The position numbers were made by a program, and so were the translations under genes. The notes below the pieces were generated by a model. The model saw only the letters and a list, made by a program, of their open reading frames with translations. It was not told the DNA's origin and ran no database searches. DNA of 12,068 nucleotides from assembly GCA_031400715.1 (NCBI GenBank), contig JANNQK010000309.1:1-12068 (forward strand). Direction: 5' to 3'. Positions 1-8,774 of the stretch are shown piece by piece; position 1 is the first letter of the stretch; every line of letters starts with the position of its first letter. The DNA comes from VFMC01 sp031400715 (lineage in GTDB: Bacteria > Actinomycetota > Acidimicrobiia > Acidimicrobiales > Ilumatobacteraceae).

Positions 1-982
1 CCGTGAAGCCGCGGCTGCCACCTTCCTTGCCTGCCTCGTCGGTGTAGTCGCCCTCGTTGGCGGTGACGAAGGTCTTGTTGTCGATCCAGGCGACGGTGTC
101 GGGCTCACGGCGACGGGCGAGCACCGAGTCGTCGAGGATGATGCGGCCCCTGCGCTGGGGGCCGAGGCGCTCCTCGACGGCGTCGACGTTCACGAGGTCG
201 ACGGTGCCCGCACTGAAGCTGGCCGTCACCTTGGCGGTGCGCAGGTCGATGATCGCGAGGTGGTTGTTCTCCTGGAGGGAGACGACGGCCTGGCTCGTGT
301 TGTTGATGTCGATGTACTCGGGCTCGGGATCGGTCGGTGCGTACATGCCCGGGAGGTTGGTGAGGTCGACGAGCTTGCTGGTCCACGTTGCCGGCTTGCC
401 CTTGATGTCGAGCACGACCACGAAGCCCGCGGGCAACTGTGGGATAAGCGCGCCGTTGATGCCTTCGTTGCGTTGGTTCTCGATGACGACGGTGGCGTAC
501 TGGCCGTTCGGAGACACGTCGACCGCGTCGGGCTGGCCACCGAGGCCGATCTCGCGCACGATGGCCCGGGTGGCGAGATCGATCACGAACAGGGTGCCGC
601 TGGGGAGCAGGGCGCTGATGCTCGTGTCGACCGAGACGAGGGCGTGCGTGTTGGTGATACCGACGCTGGTCGGTTCGCCGCCGAGGGTGATGGTGCCTGC
701 CGCCTCCGGCCGCTTCGGGTTGCGGATGTCGACGAAGCCGACCTTGCCGGTGGCCGAGTCGGTGTACACCAGGGTGAGGCCATCCTTGGTGGCATTGACG
801 ATCTCGGCAACGGTGGTGCCGTTGTCGCGTACGTCGAAGGTGCCGACGTGCGAGAAGGCCTTCTCGCCTGGGCGGGCGGTTGGGGCGGCTGCCGAAGGGG
901 TGACGCCAGCGCCCACGACCGCTGCGAGTGCAACAGTCGAGGCCACGCTGATCCGCCACCCACGACGATGAGTGCGATGCAT
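1..982 (-). CDS. Secreted beta-propeller protein, choice-of-anchor I / phytase-like esterase type (3' end outside window)
   Basis: Only the first 327 residues are visible; the frame is open to the window edge. Residues 1-33 form a Sec signal peptide: basic HRTHRRGWR, a hydrophobic stretch (residues 12-28), then SAAAP as the likely cleavage region. The rest has repeated short strand motifs typical of a beta-propeller: LVYTDSATGKVGFVDIR (71-87), GTLFVIDLATRAIV (129-142), EPEYIDINNTSQAVVSLQEN (220-239), LAIIDL (242-247) and FVTANEGDY (305-313). The EPEYI...LQENN...ANEGD series is characteristic of choice-of-anchor I and phytase-like extracellular proteins, often annotated as alkaline phosphatase or esterase; catalytic activity cannot be judged from this part. 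Start: ATG at 982 has GGAGG at 991-995 with 8-nt spacing. The in-frame ATG at 988 lies almost on the Shine-Dalgarno and is less likely. It is the last of three minus-strand genes, 142 nt after its upstream neighbour, with its own promoter candidate. Confidence 0.8.
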   Translation of the reverse strand, partial: MHRTHRRGWRISVASTVALAAVVGAGVTPSAAAPTARPGEKAFSHVGTFDVRDNGTTVAEIVNATKDGLTLVYTDSATGKVGFVDIRNPKRPEAAGTITLGGEPTSVGITNTHALVSVDTSISALLPSGTLFVIDLATRAIVREIGLGGQPDAVDVSPNGQYATVVIENQRNEGINGALIPQLPAGFVVVLDIKGKPATWTSKLVDLTNLPGMYAPTDPEPEYIDINNTSQAVVSLQENNHLAIIDLRTAKVTASFSAGTVDLVNVDAVEERLGPQRRGRIILDDSVLARRREPDTVAWIDNKTFVTANEGDYTDEAGKEGGSRGFT

Positions 983-1013
983 GAGCATTTCCTCCGGTCG
1001 ATGGGTTGGTCGG

Positions 1014-1046
1014 ACCGTAGGAAAGCCAGTTGGCGCAACGCCCAAC
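1014..1046 (-). promoter_or_regulatory. Candidate promoter with overlapping near-palindrome upstream of the beta-propeller gene
   Basis: On the minus strand a TACGGT box (1019-1014) fits the actinobacterial -10 pattern TANNNT and lies 31 nt before the ATG at 982, leaving a short leader with the GGAGG site. Just upstream, 1029-1046 reads GTTGGCG-CAA-CGCCCAAC on the plus strand, an interrupted palindrome with a one-base bulge. It covers the -35 zone and could be an operator. No good TTGACA -35 is seen. Seen directly: the motifs. Inferred: their function. Confidence 0.35.
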
Positions 1047-1086
1047 CTCTGATGAACGGAGAATGTCTGCGGAACAAACTGTCCAT

Positions 1087-1122
1087 GCCGGGTTCCGCCA
1101 CGCGGGCCCGGCGAATGTTCGC
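1087..1122 (-). terminator. Possible hairpin terminator after the Thr/Pro stalk gene
   Basis: Just downstream of the TGA at 1127-1125 on the minus strand lie two inverted repeats: GCGAA-TG-TTCGC (1111-1122) and GCCGGG/CCCGGC (1087-1092 with 1107-1112, 14-nt loop). There is no T tract, which is common for actinobacterial terminators. The call rests on position and pairing only. Confidence 0.35.
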
Positions 1123-1124
1123 TC

Positions 1125-2057
1125 TCAGCCGGTGGGGGGCCTGACGCTCTCGCGCTCGAGGCCCAGCATCAGATCGAGGTGGATGGCATCCATCTCCCGT
1201 TGATCGCGGCGACCGAGGTGCAACAGGATCGCCGAGCCCAGCACCGCCATCGCAGTGATGCCGAGGAGCAGCTTCCACGCCGACACCTGCTCGGCCAGCG
1301 CGATCGGGTTCGGGATGATCTCCGGCCGTTGAGCGGGGGCCGCCACGGGTGAGGTGCCGATACCCGTCGGGCGCAGACCGGTCGCCGGCCCGGGCGTGAC
1401 GGAGGGCCTGGCGCTCGGGCTCGAGGGATTCGGCACGCCGGCAGGTGCGACAGCCGGTGCGGCTGCGGGAACAGCAGCGGGTGCGGCCGAAGGGAGCGCC
1501 GCAGGAGCCGACGACGGCAGCGCACGGGGCGACGCGCTGGGACGTGACGCGGTGCCGGCAGGTCGGACGACGACCGGGCTGGAGTCGACGAGAGGCAGCG
1601 GGGGCGGAGCCGACGTCGCAAGGGCGCTGGTGCTCGGCGTGGGCTCGGCCACCACCGTGGTGGGGGGCACGACCTCACTCGTGGGTGGCGTCGTGTCGAT
1701 CGTGGTGGCCGGCGTGGTGGGTGGCGTCGTGTCGGGCGTGGTGGCCGGCGTGGTGGCCGGCGTCGTGCCCGGGGTGGTGCCCGGCGTCGTGTCTGGCGTG
1801 GTGCCCGGGGTGGTCGTCGGCGTCGTGTCTGGCACCGACGACGCAGGTGGGGCCGCCGCGAGGGCGATGCTCGGTATCGACACGGCGGCCGCAACCGGGG
1901 TCACCATCACCAGGCCGCGGATCAGACCGCGGGTCAGGCAGCTGAACAGGACGGAGCGTGAGCGCGCGCCGAGGCAGCGCCGATCACGAGAGCCCGCCGA
2001 ACACGTCACGTGACCGGTATCGACAGATCGGGCGCCTACTTGAGAGATCCGAGACAT
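1125..2057 (-). CDS. Thr/Pro-stalk membrane protein with N-terminal signal segment and C-terminal transmembrane anchor; function unknown
   Basis: About 310 residues. A hydrophobic segment at about residues 49-69 (LVMVTPVAAAVSIPSIALAA) looks like a signal peptide or anchor. Residues 78-125 are twelve tetrapeptide units of the form TTPx. A long Ala/Pro/Ser-rich region (about 130-245) follows, then one transmembrane helix at about 262-280 (LLLGITAMAVLGSAILLHL) and a charged tail of about 30 residues (GRRDQREMDAIHLDLMLGLE). The layout is an extracellular stalk held in the membrane with a short cytoplasmic tail; such low-complexity stalks are often O-glycosylated, but no enzymatic domain is present. 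The start is uncertain. ATG at 2057 has AGGGAG directly against it (too close), and a GTG at 2009 is an alternative. A frame open further upstream to 2213 would run into the neighbouring gene and is not preferred. It lies 55 nt after the oxidoreductase gene and may be co-transcribed. Confidence 0.65.
   Translation of the reverse strand: MSRISQVGARSVDTGHVTCSAGSRDRRCLGARSRSVLFSCLTRGLIRGLVMVTPVAAAVSIPSIALAAAPPASSVPDTTPTTTPGTTPDTTPGTTPGTTPATTPATTPDTTPPTTPATTIDTTPPTSEVVPPTTVVAEPTPSTSALATSAPPPLPLVDSSPVVVRPAGTASRPSASPRALPSSAPAALPSAAPAAVPAAAPAVAPAGVPNPSSPSARPSVTPGPATGLRPTGIGTSPVAAPAQRPEIIPNPIALAEQVSAWKLLLGITAMAVLGSAILLHLGRRDQREMDAIHLDLMLGLERESVRPPTG
1683..1826 (-). repeat. 12-nt coding tandem repeat (TTPx units)
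   Basis: Twelve degenerate 12-nt units encode TTPT, TTPG, TTPD, TTPG, TTPG, TTPA, TTPA, TTPD, TTPP, TTPA, TTID and TTPP in the stalk protein. The period is a multiple of three, so gain or loss of units would change stalk length without shifting the frame. On the plus strand the same repeat reads as an artefactual Gly/Val-rich frame. Confidence 0.85.
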
Positions 2058-2077
2058 CTCCCTGACAATTTGGGGTG

Positions 2078-2112
2078 GTTCCAGAACCCCGGCGACGCGG
2101 GGCCGAGCCCCG
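2078..2112 (-). terminator. Hairpins directly after the LLM oxidoreductase stop
   Basis: Immediately after the stop codon (2115-2113, minus strand) is CGGGGC-CGA-GCCCCG on the plus strand (2098-2112; 6-bp stem, 3-nt loop). Next is GGTTC-CA-GAACC (2078-2089). GC-rich stems without a U tract are usual in actinobacteria. If they terminate, the stalk gene needs its own promoter; if not, they may only attenuate. Confidence 0.45.
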
Positions 2113-3006
2113 TCAGCCGAGCAGTGCCGGCGCCAGGCGGCGCCACTGTGCTTCGGGCATGGCCATGCCGTCTTGCAGCACCTGCACGCACACGTGGTCG
2201 GCGCCGGCTGCATGGTGTTCGGCCACGCGTGCGGCGATCTGTTCCTCGGAGCCCCAGGCGACGATCGCGTCGACCAGGCGATCGCTGCCGCCGTCGGTGA
2301 AATCGCCGTCGCCGAAACCCAACCTGCGCAGGTTGTTCAGGTAGTTGGGAGCCCGCATGTACACCGACATGCCCTGGCGGGCGATCCGGCGTGCTTCGGT
2401 CGGGTCGGTCTCGAGCACAATCATCTGCTCGGGGGCCAACAACGCGTCGGCACCCATCACCGCGCGAGCGGTGGCGGTGTGCTCGGGGGTGGTGAAGTAC
2501 GGGTGCGAACCGTTGGCCTTGGTGGCCGACAACTGCAGCATCTTCGGGCCGAGCGCTGCCAGCACGCGGCCGCCGTCGTCGTCGGGTCCCTTGGCCATGA
2601 ACAGCGCCGTGTCCATCCGGTCGAGGTAGTCGACCATGTAGCTGTAGGGCTTGGAGTAGTCGTGCTTGCGCACGTTCGACACCAGGTGGGCGTGGCTGAC
2701 ACCCAGGCCGAGCAGGAACCGACCCGGGTACGCCTCGGCCAGGGTCTTCTGGCCGGCGACCATCGTCATCGGGTCGCGGGCGTAGATGTTGGCGATGCCG
2801 GTGGCGAGCTTCAGCGTGTTCGTCGCCGCCAACAGCACCCCCGACGAGACGAACGGGTCACGGCCGACCGCCTCGGCCACCCACAGCGCGCCGAAGCCGA
2901 GCTCCTCCACCACCTGCGCGGCGCGCCGGGCGTCGGGTGTGGCCAGGGTATCGACGCCGCCGTACCAGATGCCGACACGGCCGAGATCGACGGAGGGCTT
3001 GCTCAT
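2113..3006 (-). CDS. F420-dependent LLM-class oxidoreductase (TIGR03620 / MSMEG_4141-like family)
   Basis: 297 residues, a usual length for this family. The protein has the TIM-barrel signature of luciferase-like monooxygenases. VGIWYGG (11-17) is the first strand, followed by AAQVVEELGFGALWVAEAVG (29-48), then LATGIANIYARDPMTM (67-82) and the glycine-rich GRFLLGLGVSH (95-105), which contributes to cofactor binding. KPYSYMVDYLDRMD (119-132) matches the MSMEG_4141-type subfamily. Such enzymes transfer hydride between coenzyme F420 and an organic substrate in the cytoplasm; the substrate is unknown and the neighbours do not reveal it. Start: ATG at 3006 has AAGGA at 3015-3019 with 8-nt spacing. 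An ATG at 3045 would place a stem-loop (3028-3043) inside the coding sequence and adds a non-conserved PAVAGPIRRTPR extension, so it is rejected. Confidence 0.88.
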   Translation of the reverse strand: MSKPSVDLGRVGIWYGGVDTLATPDARRAAQVVEELGFGALWVAEAVGRDPFVSSGVLLAATNTLKLATGIANIYARDPMTMVAGQKTLAEAYPGRFLLGLGVSHAHLVSNVRKHDYSKPYSYMVDYLDRMDTALFMAKGPDDDGGRVLAALGPKMLQLSATKANGSHPYFTTPEHTATARAVMGADALLAPEQMIVLETDPTEARRIARQGMSVYMRAPNYLNNLRRLGFGDGDFTDGGSDRLVDAIVAWGSEEQIAARVAEHHAAGADHVCVQVLQDGMAMPEAQWRRLAPALLG

Positions 3007-3027
3007 GCGGGGGGTCCTTCGGATCGG

Positions 3028-3043
3028 GCCTGCGACGGCAGGC
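3028..3043 (-). promoter_or_regulatory. Stem-loop in the 5' leader of the LLM oxidoreductase gene
   Basis: GCCTGC-GACG-GCAGGC is a perfect 6-bp stem with a 4-nt loop, 21 nt upstream of the start at 3006 and just ahead of its Shine-Dalgarno. It could be an operator or leader hairpin. No matching regulator is evident. Confidence 0.3.
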
Positions 3044-3098
3044 AACGTGCGTGGGAACTGTACGAGCCGTCGGCGCGCGATGCCGAAGCGGTCTCGTC

Positions 3099-3239
3099 CG
3101 TGAGCAGCGGCACGCCAGACACGTGCCCCGGCTCACGCATCCAGCCGTTCGTGAGCGGCACCACGTCACACGCGCACTGCAGCTCACGGATCGCTGTGTT
3201 CGTGAGCAGTAGCACGTCACGTGCGTGCCGGAGCTCACG
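3099..3239. repeat. Array of three 39-nt hairpin repeats with exact 51-nt period
   Basis: Three units lie at 3099-3137, 3150-3188 and 3201-3239. Each has identical outer arms CGTGAGC and GCTCACG around exactly 25 nt, and units are separated by exactly 12 nt. Units 1 and 3 also pair internally: GGCACG/CGTGCC around a 7-nt loop in unit 1, GCACG/CGTGC around a 7-nt loop in unit 3. This gives extended hairpins of 12-13 bp. Unit 2 keeps the outer stem, but its inner pairing is mostly lost. The array fills the divergent intergenic region, ending 65 nt before the DUF4012 start and beginning 93 nt upstream of the oxidoreductase start. It has no coding signal of its own. It could be a dispersed palindromic element, a structured leader, a small RNA or a multi-site operator. 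Confidence 0.85.
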
Positions 3240-3289
3240 GACAAGTGCGTGGGTTCGGCACGGCCGGGGAACGGCAGGGCGAGAGTGGG

Positions 3290-3304
3290 TAGCGTCTCTC
3301 GGCA
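3290..3304 (+). promoter_or_regulatory. Leaderless-type -10 box for the DUF4012 gene
   Basis: TAGCGT (3290-3295) fits TANNNT and ends 9 nt before the ATG at 3305. No Shine-Dalgarno precedes the start, so transcription would begin at or near the A of the ATG. GAGAG (3281-3285) and CTCTC (3296-3300) flank the box as a short inverted repeat. No clear -35 is seen. Confidence 0.45.
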
Positions 3305-5566
3305 ATGGCGCGGCAGAGGATCAGGGTGGAAGGGCGCGATGCGCTCCTGGTGGCGGGCATCGCGCTCGTGGCGGGAGTGCTCGCGACGGCGGCTGGTCCG
3401 TCGCCGACGGGGTCCACGGTCTTCGACGCGATCGTGGTCACGCTCGCGGGTGGGGCCGCGGTGTGGGCTGCGGCCAGTGCGCCATGGTGGACAGGCGTCG
3501 CCGCCGCTGCGATCGCTGCCGCGTTCGCACCGGAGTGGTGGCTGCTCCTGATCGCCGCTGTCGCCGGCCTCGGTGGTCTGTGGATCGGGGTGCAGCGCCG
3601 ATCGTTGCCGTGGAGTCGTGCACTCGTCGCAGGGACCGCCTTGCAGGTGCTGTCGCGGCTCGGCGACATCGAGCGATTCGGGTTCACCTCGCTGATCGCG
3701 ATCGTGGTGATGCTGGTGCTGGCTGTGTTCGGCATCCGCCGCCGGCCACGGCGCGAGCGCAAGATCATGTGGCTGGTGGTGGCCGGTCTGGCTGCAGGCG
3801 CGGTGGTGGCCACCGTCGGGTTCGGCATCGCCGGCCTGCAGGCGCGTTCCGATCTGGAAGCGGGCAACCGTGTGGCGAGGGACGCGATCAACCAGCTCGG
3901 CGCGGGCAACTTCAACGAGGCGCAGGCCGGGTTCACCAGCGCGTCCGAGCTGTTCGGGAAGGCCGACGACGCCCTGAGCAAGCCGTGGGGGCAGCTCGCT
4001 CGGTTGGTGCCGGTCGTGGCCCAGCACCGGAACTCGGCTGTGGAGCTCACGCACGGCGGGTCCGAGGTGAGCACGACGATCGCGAACGTGTTGTCGGTGG
4101 TGGACTACGACTCGCTGCGCGTGGTGAACGGCGCGATCGACCTGAACTCGATCCTGGTGCTGGATCAGCCGCTGGTCGAACTGGCGGCGGCCATCACCGA
4201 TCTCGAAGACACGGTGATCGAGGCGAAGAGTCCCTGGTTGGTGGATGCGCTCGAGAGCCGGCTCGACGACTTGTTGGTGGATGTGAGCGAGCAGCAGGAC
4301 AAGGCCGACAACGCGATGACGGCCGTGCGCAACGCCCCGGCGATGCTGGGAGCGAACGAGCCCCGCGTGTACTTCATCGCCTTCACCACCCCGGTGGAGG
4401 TGCGCGGCCTCGGTGGCTTCATGGGCAACTGGGCCGAGGTGACGATCACCGAGGGCAAGATGGCGGTGACCGACTTCGGACGCACGCTCGATCTCAACTC
4501 GGGCGGCTCGAGCACCAAACGACTCGACGGGATCTCACAGGAGTACGTCGACCGGTACGGCGACTTCCTGCTCGCCTCGAACGACGATCGCATCGCCGGG
4601 CCGAACGCCTGGTCGAACATCACGGGGTCGCCGGACTTCCCGTCGGTGGCGGCTACGATGGCCGAGCTGTATCCGCAGAGCGGCGGCAAGAAGGTCGACG
4701 GCGTGTTCGTGATGGACGTGTATGCGATCGCCAAGCTGATGGAGATCACCGGGCCGGTCGCGATCGACGACGCCGGCACGACGATCGATTCGACGAACGC
4801 AGCCAGCTACCTGCTGGAGACGCAGTACGAACTCGCCGACAACGCACAGCGCATCGACTTGTTGGAGGAGGTGGCGCTCACCACCGTGCGGCGGTTGCTC
4901 AGCTCCAGCCTTCCGGCGCCGCCGGAGCTCGGTCGGATGTTCGGACCACTCGCTCGCGAGGGCAGGCTGGCCGGATGGTCGGTGCGGCCCGAGGAACAGG
5001 ACGTGTTCGATCGGGTGAACATGGCCGGCCGGCTGCCCGATCGTGATGGCGGCGACGGACTGATGGTGACGTTCAACAACGCAGCTGGCAACAAGATCGA
5101 CAACTTCTTGGACGGCGAGGTGGCCTACGACGTGGTCATCGATCGCGACGCCGACGTGGTGACCGGTGCGGTGACGATCACGATCAAGAACACGGCCCCC
5201 ACCACCGGCCTGCCGGATTCGGTGATCGGCAGTCAGATCGGGCTCCCGGTGGGCACGAACCGCACCATCCTCAGCGTCTACACCGGCCTTCCGGTGATCG
5301 GCTTCGCGGTCGGCGACGAACCGGGTGAGTTCGAGGTGGGCACCGAGCTCGGCTACATCACCTCGACCGCGTTCTTCGACCTGGCGCCAGGGTCGGAGAC
5401 CAAGGTGGTCATCTACGTGGAGGGCTCGATCCCCGACGATGTGCCGTACCGGGTGACCGTCACCAACTCCCCGCTGGTACGCCCGATGCCGGTCACGGTG
5501 AGCGTCAATGGCACCGCGTTGAGCGAAACGGCGTGGGCGCAAGCAGGAACGACACGACTCCCGTGA
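3305..5566 (+). CDS. DUF4012 family membrane-anchored envelope protein
   Basis: 753 residues. The N-terminal 180 residues contain four to six membrane segments (about 12-31, 40-58, 62-95, 128-144 and 154-177) and basic loops such as RRRPRRERK (145-153). The remaining extracytoplasmic part starts with a helical region (180-345) and holds the DUF4012 core: YFIAFTTPVEVRGLGGFMGN (356-375) and, at about 464-485, DGVFVMDVYAIAKLMEITG. Beta-rich sequence follows to the C-terminus. The core resembles LytR-CpsA-Psr proteins in its DGV-x-VD-x-AI segment; that link is inference. DUF4012 genes are often found in exopolysaccharide clusters of Gram-positive bacteria, and here sugar-modifying enzymes follow directly, so a role in glycan assembly or attachment at the cell surface is plausible. 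No sorting signal or C-terminal anchor is seen. ATG at 3305 is chosen because of the leaderless promoter. Confidence 0.85.
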   Translation: MARQRIRVEGRDALLVAGIALVAGVLATAAGPSPTGSTVFDAIVVTLAGGAAVWAAASAPWWTGVAAAAIAAAFAPEWWLLLIAAVAGLGGLWIGVQRRSLPWSRALVAGTALQVLSRLGDIERFGFTSLIAIVVMLVLAVFGIRRRPRRERKIMWLVVAGLAAGAVVATVGFGIAGLQARSDLEAGNRVARDAINQLGAGNFNEAQAGFTSASELFGKADDALSKPWGQLARLVPVVAQHRNSAVELTHGGSEVSTTIANVLSVVDYDSLRVVNGAIDLNSILVLDQPLVELAAAITDLEDTVIEAKSPWLVDALESRLDDLLVDVSEQQDKADNAMTAVRNAPAMLGANEPRVYFIAFTTPVEVRGLGGFMGNWAEVTITEGKMAVTDFGRTLDLNSGGSSTKRLDGISQEYVDRYGDFLLASNDDRIAGPNAWSNITGSPDFPSVAATMAELYPQSGGKKVDGVFVMDVYAIAKLMEITGPVAIDDAGTTIDSTNAASYLLETQYELADNAQRIDLLEEVALTTVRRLLSSSLPAPPELGRMFGPLAREGRLAGWSVRPEEQDVFDRVNMAGRLPDRDGGDGLMVTFNNAAGNKIDNFLDGEVAYDVVIDRDADVVTGAVTITIKNTAPTTGLPDSVIGSQIGLPVGTNRTILSVYTGLPVIGFAVGDEPGEFEVGTELGYITSTAFFDLAPGSETKVVIYVEGSIPDDVPYRVTVTNSPLVRPMPVTVSVNGTALSETAWAQAGTTRLP

Positions 5567-5591
5567 ACGGGGCACCGACGCACCCGTGAAC
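5560..5591 (+). repeat. Direct repeat CCCGTGAAC at the DUF4012 stop, with small palindrome
   Basis: CCCGTGAAC occurs at 5560-5568, covering the TGA stop, and again at 5583-5591, 23 nt apart. The first copy extends to CCCGT-GA-ACGGG (5560-5571), a 5-bp inverted repeat that could be a weak terminator. It lies in the 69-nt gap before the dehydratase gene. Confidence 0.4.
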
Positions 5592-5635
5592 AGGGGGTGA
5601 ATCTCTCTGTTTTTCGGTAATGATCCGTCGGCCTC

Positions 5636-7557
<1,922 letters not shown>

Positions 7558-7561
<4 letters not shown>

Positions 7562-7602
7562 GCGGGCTGGGTGTGAGCGGGCTGGGCGTGAGCGGGCTGG
7601 GT
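7558..7602 (+). repeat. 15-nt tandem repeat, three copies, at the dehydratase stop codon
   Basis: GTGAGCGGGCTGGG plus T or C occurs at 7558-7572, 7573-7587 and 7588-7602, followed by a decayed fourth unit (GTCACGGGTACGG). The copies differ only in the last base. The first copy contains the dehydratase TGA, so every copy repeats an in-frame stop (15 nt = 5 codons). Confidence 0.92.
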
Positions 7603-7623
7603 GTCACGGGTACGGTGGCGTGA
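7558..7623 (+). CDS. Putative 21-codon bridging micro-ORF made of VSGLG repeats
   Basis: A GTG at 7558 overlaps the dehydratase stop as GTGA (7558-7561). The frame runs through three copies of the pentapeptide VSGLG (the first V read as start Met), then VTGTVA. It ends with TGA at 7621-7623, which overlaps the aminotransferase ATG as TGATG. Both overlap types are classical for translational coupling. Because the repeat is 15 nt, changes in copy number would keep both overlaps intact. No Shine-Dalgarno was identified before the GTG, and a leaderless promoter candidate for the downstream gene lies in the same stretch. Whether it is translated is unknown; the peptide resembles nothing I recognise. 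Confidence 0.3.
7588..7616 (+). promoter_or_regulatory. Leaderless promoter candidate for the aminotransferase gene
   Basis: TACGGT (7611-7616) fits TANNNT and ends 6 nt before the ATG at 7623. GTGAGC (7588-7593), the beginning of the third 15-nt repeat, sits exactly 17 nt upstream, where a -35 would be. This would allow expression independent of the dehydratase gene. Confidence 0.4.
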
Positions 7624-8750
7624 TGCGAATCTGGTTGTCGCCTCCCGATGTGGGGCTCGACGAGCAGGAGCGGATGACCCGGGCGATCCAGAGTGGCTGG
7701 GTTGCCCCGGCCGGGCCCGACCTGTCGGCATTCGAGGCCGACATCGCTGCCTTCACCGGCTGGAACGGCGCCGTCGCGCTGTCGAGCGGCACGGCAGCGT
7801 TGCACCTGGCGCTGCTGGCGGTGGGGGTGCAGCCAGGCGACGAGGTGCTCGTCAGCACGTTCACGTTCGCGGCGACGGCCAACGCCGTTCGCTACTGCGG
7901 CGCGCACCCGGTGTTCATCGACAGCGACCGCTCGAGCTGGAACATGAATCCCGAGCTGTTGGCCGAGGAACTGGTCGCCTGTGCGCAGCGAGGCAAGCTT
8001 CCGGCTGCGGTGCTGGTGGTCGACCTGTACGGCCAGTGCGCCGACTACGACCCGATCATGTCTATCTGCCGCGAGTACGGGGTACCCGTGATCGAGGATT
8101 CGGCCGAGAGCCTGGGCGCCACCTACAAGGCTCGGCCGGCCGGCACGTTGGCCGACATCGGCATCTTCTCGTTCAACGGCAACAAGATCATGACCACCTC
8201 CGGCGGAGGCATGCTGCTCAGCCAGAGCGAAGAGGTGGCCGATCGGGTGCGCTACCTGGCCACCCAGGCACGCCAGCCGGCGGTGCACTACGAGCACACC
8301 GAGGTGGGATACAACTACCGACTCAGCAACCTGCTGGCGGCGTTGGGTCGCGGCCAGTTCGCCCGGCTGCCCAGCTTCATCCAGCGCCGTCGGGCGATCA
8401 ACGATCGCTATCGCGAACTGCTGGCCGACGTGGACGAGTGCGACTTCATGCCGGTGCCCGACTGGAGCGGTTGGAACGGTTGGTTGAGCTGTCTGGTGTT
8501 CGCCGTGCCGGGTGTGAGCCACCGGGTGCACAACGCGTTGCTGGGCAGCGAGATCGAGTCGCGCCCGCTGTGGAAGCCGATGCATCGCCAGCCGGCGTTC
8601 GCCGAGTGCAGGGCACGGGTCGACGGCACCAGCGATCACATCTTCGACCTCGGTCTGTGCTTGCCCAGCGGCAGCACGCTCACCGACGACCAGGTGGTGG
8701 AAGTGGCCGACCTGGTACGCAGCAAGATCCGCAACCGCGCCCGGGTGTGA
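7623..8750 (+). CDS. DegT/DnrJ/EryC1/StrS (PglE-like) PLP-dependent sugar aminotransferase
   Basis: 375 residues, the family's normal size. ALSSGTAALHLAL (52-64) binds the PLP phosphate and VIEDSAESLGATY (156-168) carries the Asp that contacts the pyridine nitrogen. FSFNGNKIMTTSGGGM (182-197) contains the Schiff-base Lys188, and VGYNYRLSNLLAALGRGQ completes the active site and dimer contacts. These enzymes transfer an amino group, usually from glutamate, to a 4-keto (or 3-keto) nucleotide sugar in the cytoplasm. Directly after a UDP-HexNAc 4,6-dehydratase the likely product is a UDP-4-amino-4,6-dideoxy-HexNAc, as in bacillosamine-type pathways. The PglD-like acetyltransferase expected next is absent, since the following gene is convergent. 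ATG at 7623 is preferred over the adjoining GTG at 7620 because of the leaderless spacing and the TGATG overlap. Confidence 0.92.
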   Translation: MRIWLSPPDVGLDEQERMTRAIQSGWVAPAGPDLSAFEADIAAFTGWNGAVALSSGTAALHLALLAVGVQPGDEVLVSTFTFAATANAVRYCGAHPVFIDSDRSSWNMNPELLAEELVACAQRGKLPAAVLVVDLYGQCADYDPIMSICREYGVPVIEDSAESLGATYKARPAGTLADIGIFSFNGNKIMTTSGGGMLLSQSEEVADRVRYLATQARQPAVHYEHTEVGYNYRLSNLLAALGRGQFARLPSFIQRRRAINDRYRELLADVDECDFMPVPDWSGWNGWLSCLVFAVPGVSHRVHNALLGSEIESRPLWKPMHRQPAFAECRARVDGTSDHIFDLGLCLPSGSTLTDDQVVEVADLVRSKIRNRARV

Positions 8751-8774
8751 CCCTCGGGTCTGGCTCAGGCTTGG

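Noticed and set aside
105..959. Minus-strand frame of 284 codons, Arg/His-rich
   Set aside because: It overlaps the beta-propeller gene in a neighbouring frame. The true frame has a signal peptide, ribosome site and family motifs, and simply runs off the window.
1055..1070. PHO box upstream of the beta-propeller gene
   Set aside because: Only one loose GTTCA half-site (GTTCATCAGAG on the minus strand) is present, not the tandem 11-nt repeats needed, so phosphate control is not supported.
1354..2013. Plus-strand frame coding a Gly/Val repeat protein
   Set aside because: It is the antisense reading of the TTPx repeat. The minus strand has a signal segment, stalk and membrane anchor, which make biological sense.
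2058..2213. Longer start (2213) for the stalk protein
   Set aside because: It would overlap the 3' end of the oxidoreductase gene by about 100 nt and adds a Cys/Arg-rich stretch that is the shadow of that gene.
3099..3239. CRISPR array or integron attC cluster
   Set aside because: The repeated part is palindromic and variable inside, the gaps are only 12 nt, and there are no cas genes, integrase or GTTRRRY core sites.
2173..5046. Very long plus-strand open frame of 957 codons
   Set aside because: It crosses the oxidoreductase gene antisense, the hairpin array and most of the DUF4012 gene in another frame. Its product is Arg/Gly/His-rich without any domain, a typical high-GC shadow.
4535..5575. 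Minus-strand frame of 346 codons
   Set aside because: It is antisense to the DUF4012 core, His/Arg/Val-rich, and without family signatures.
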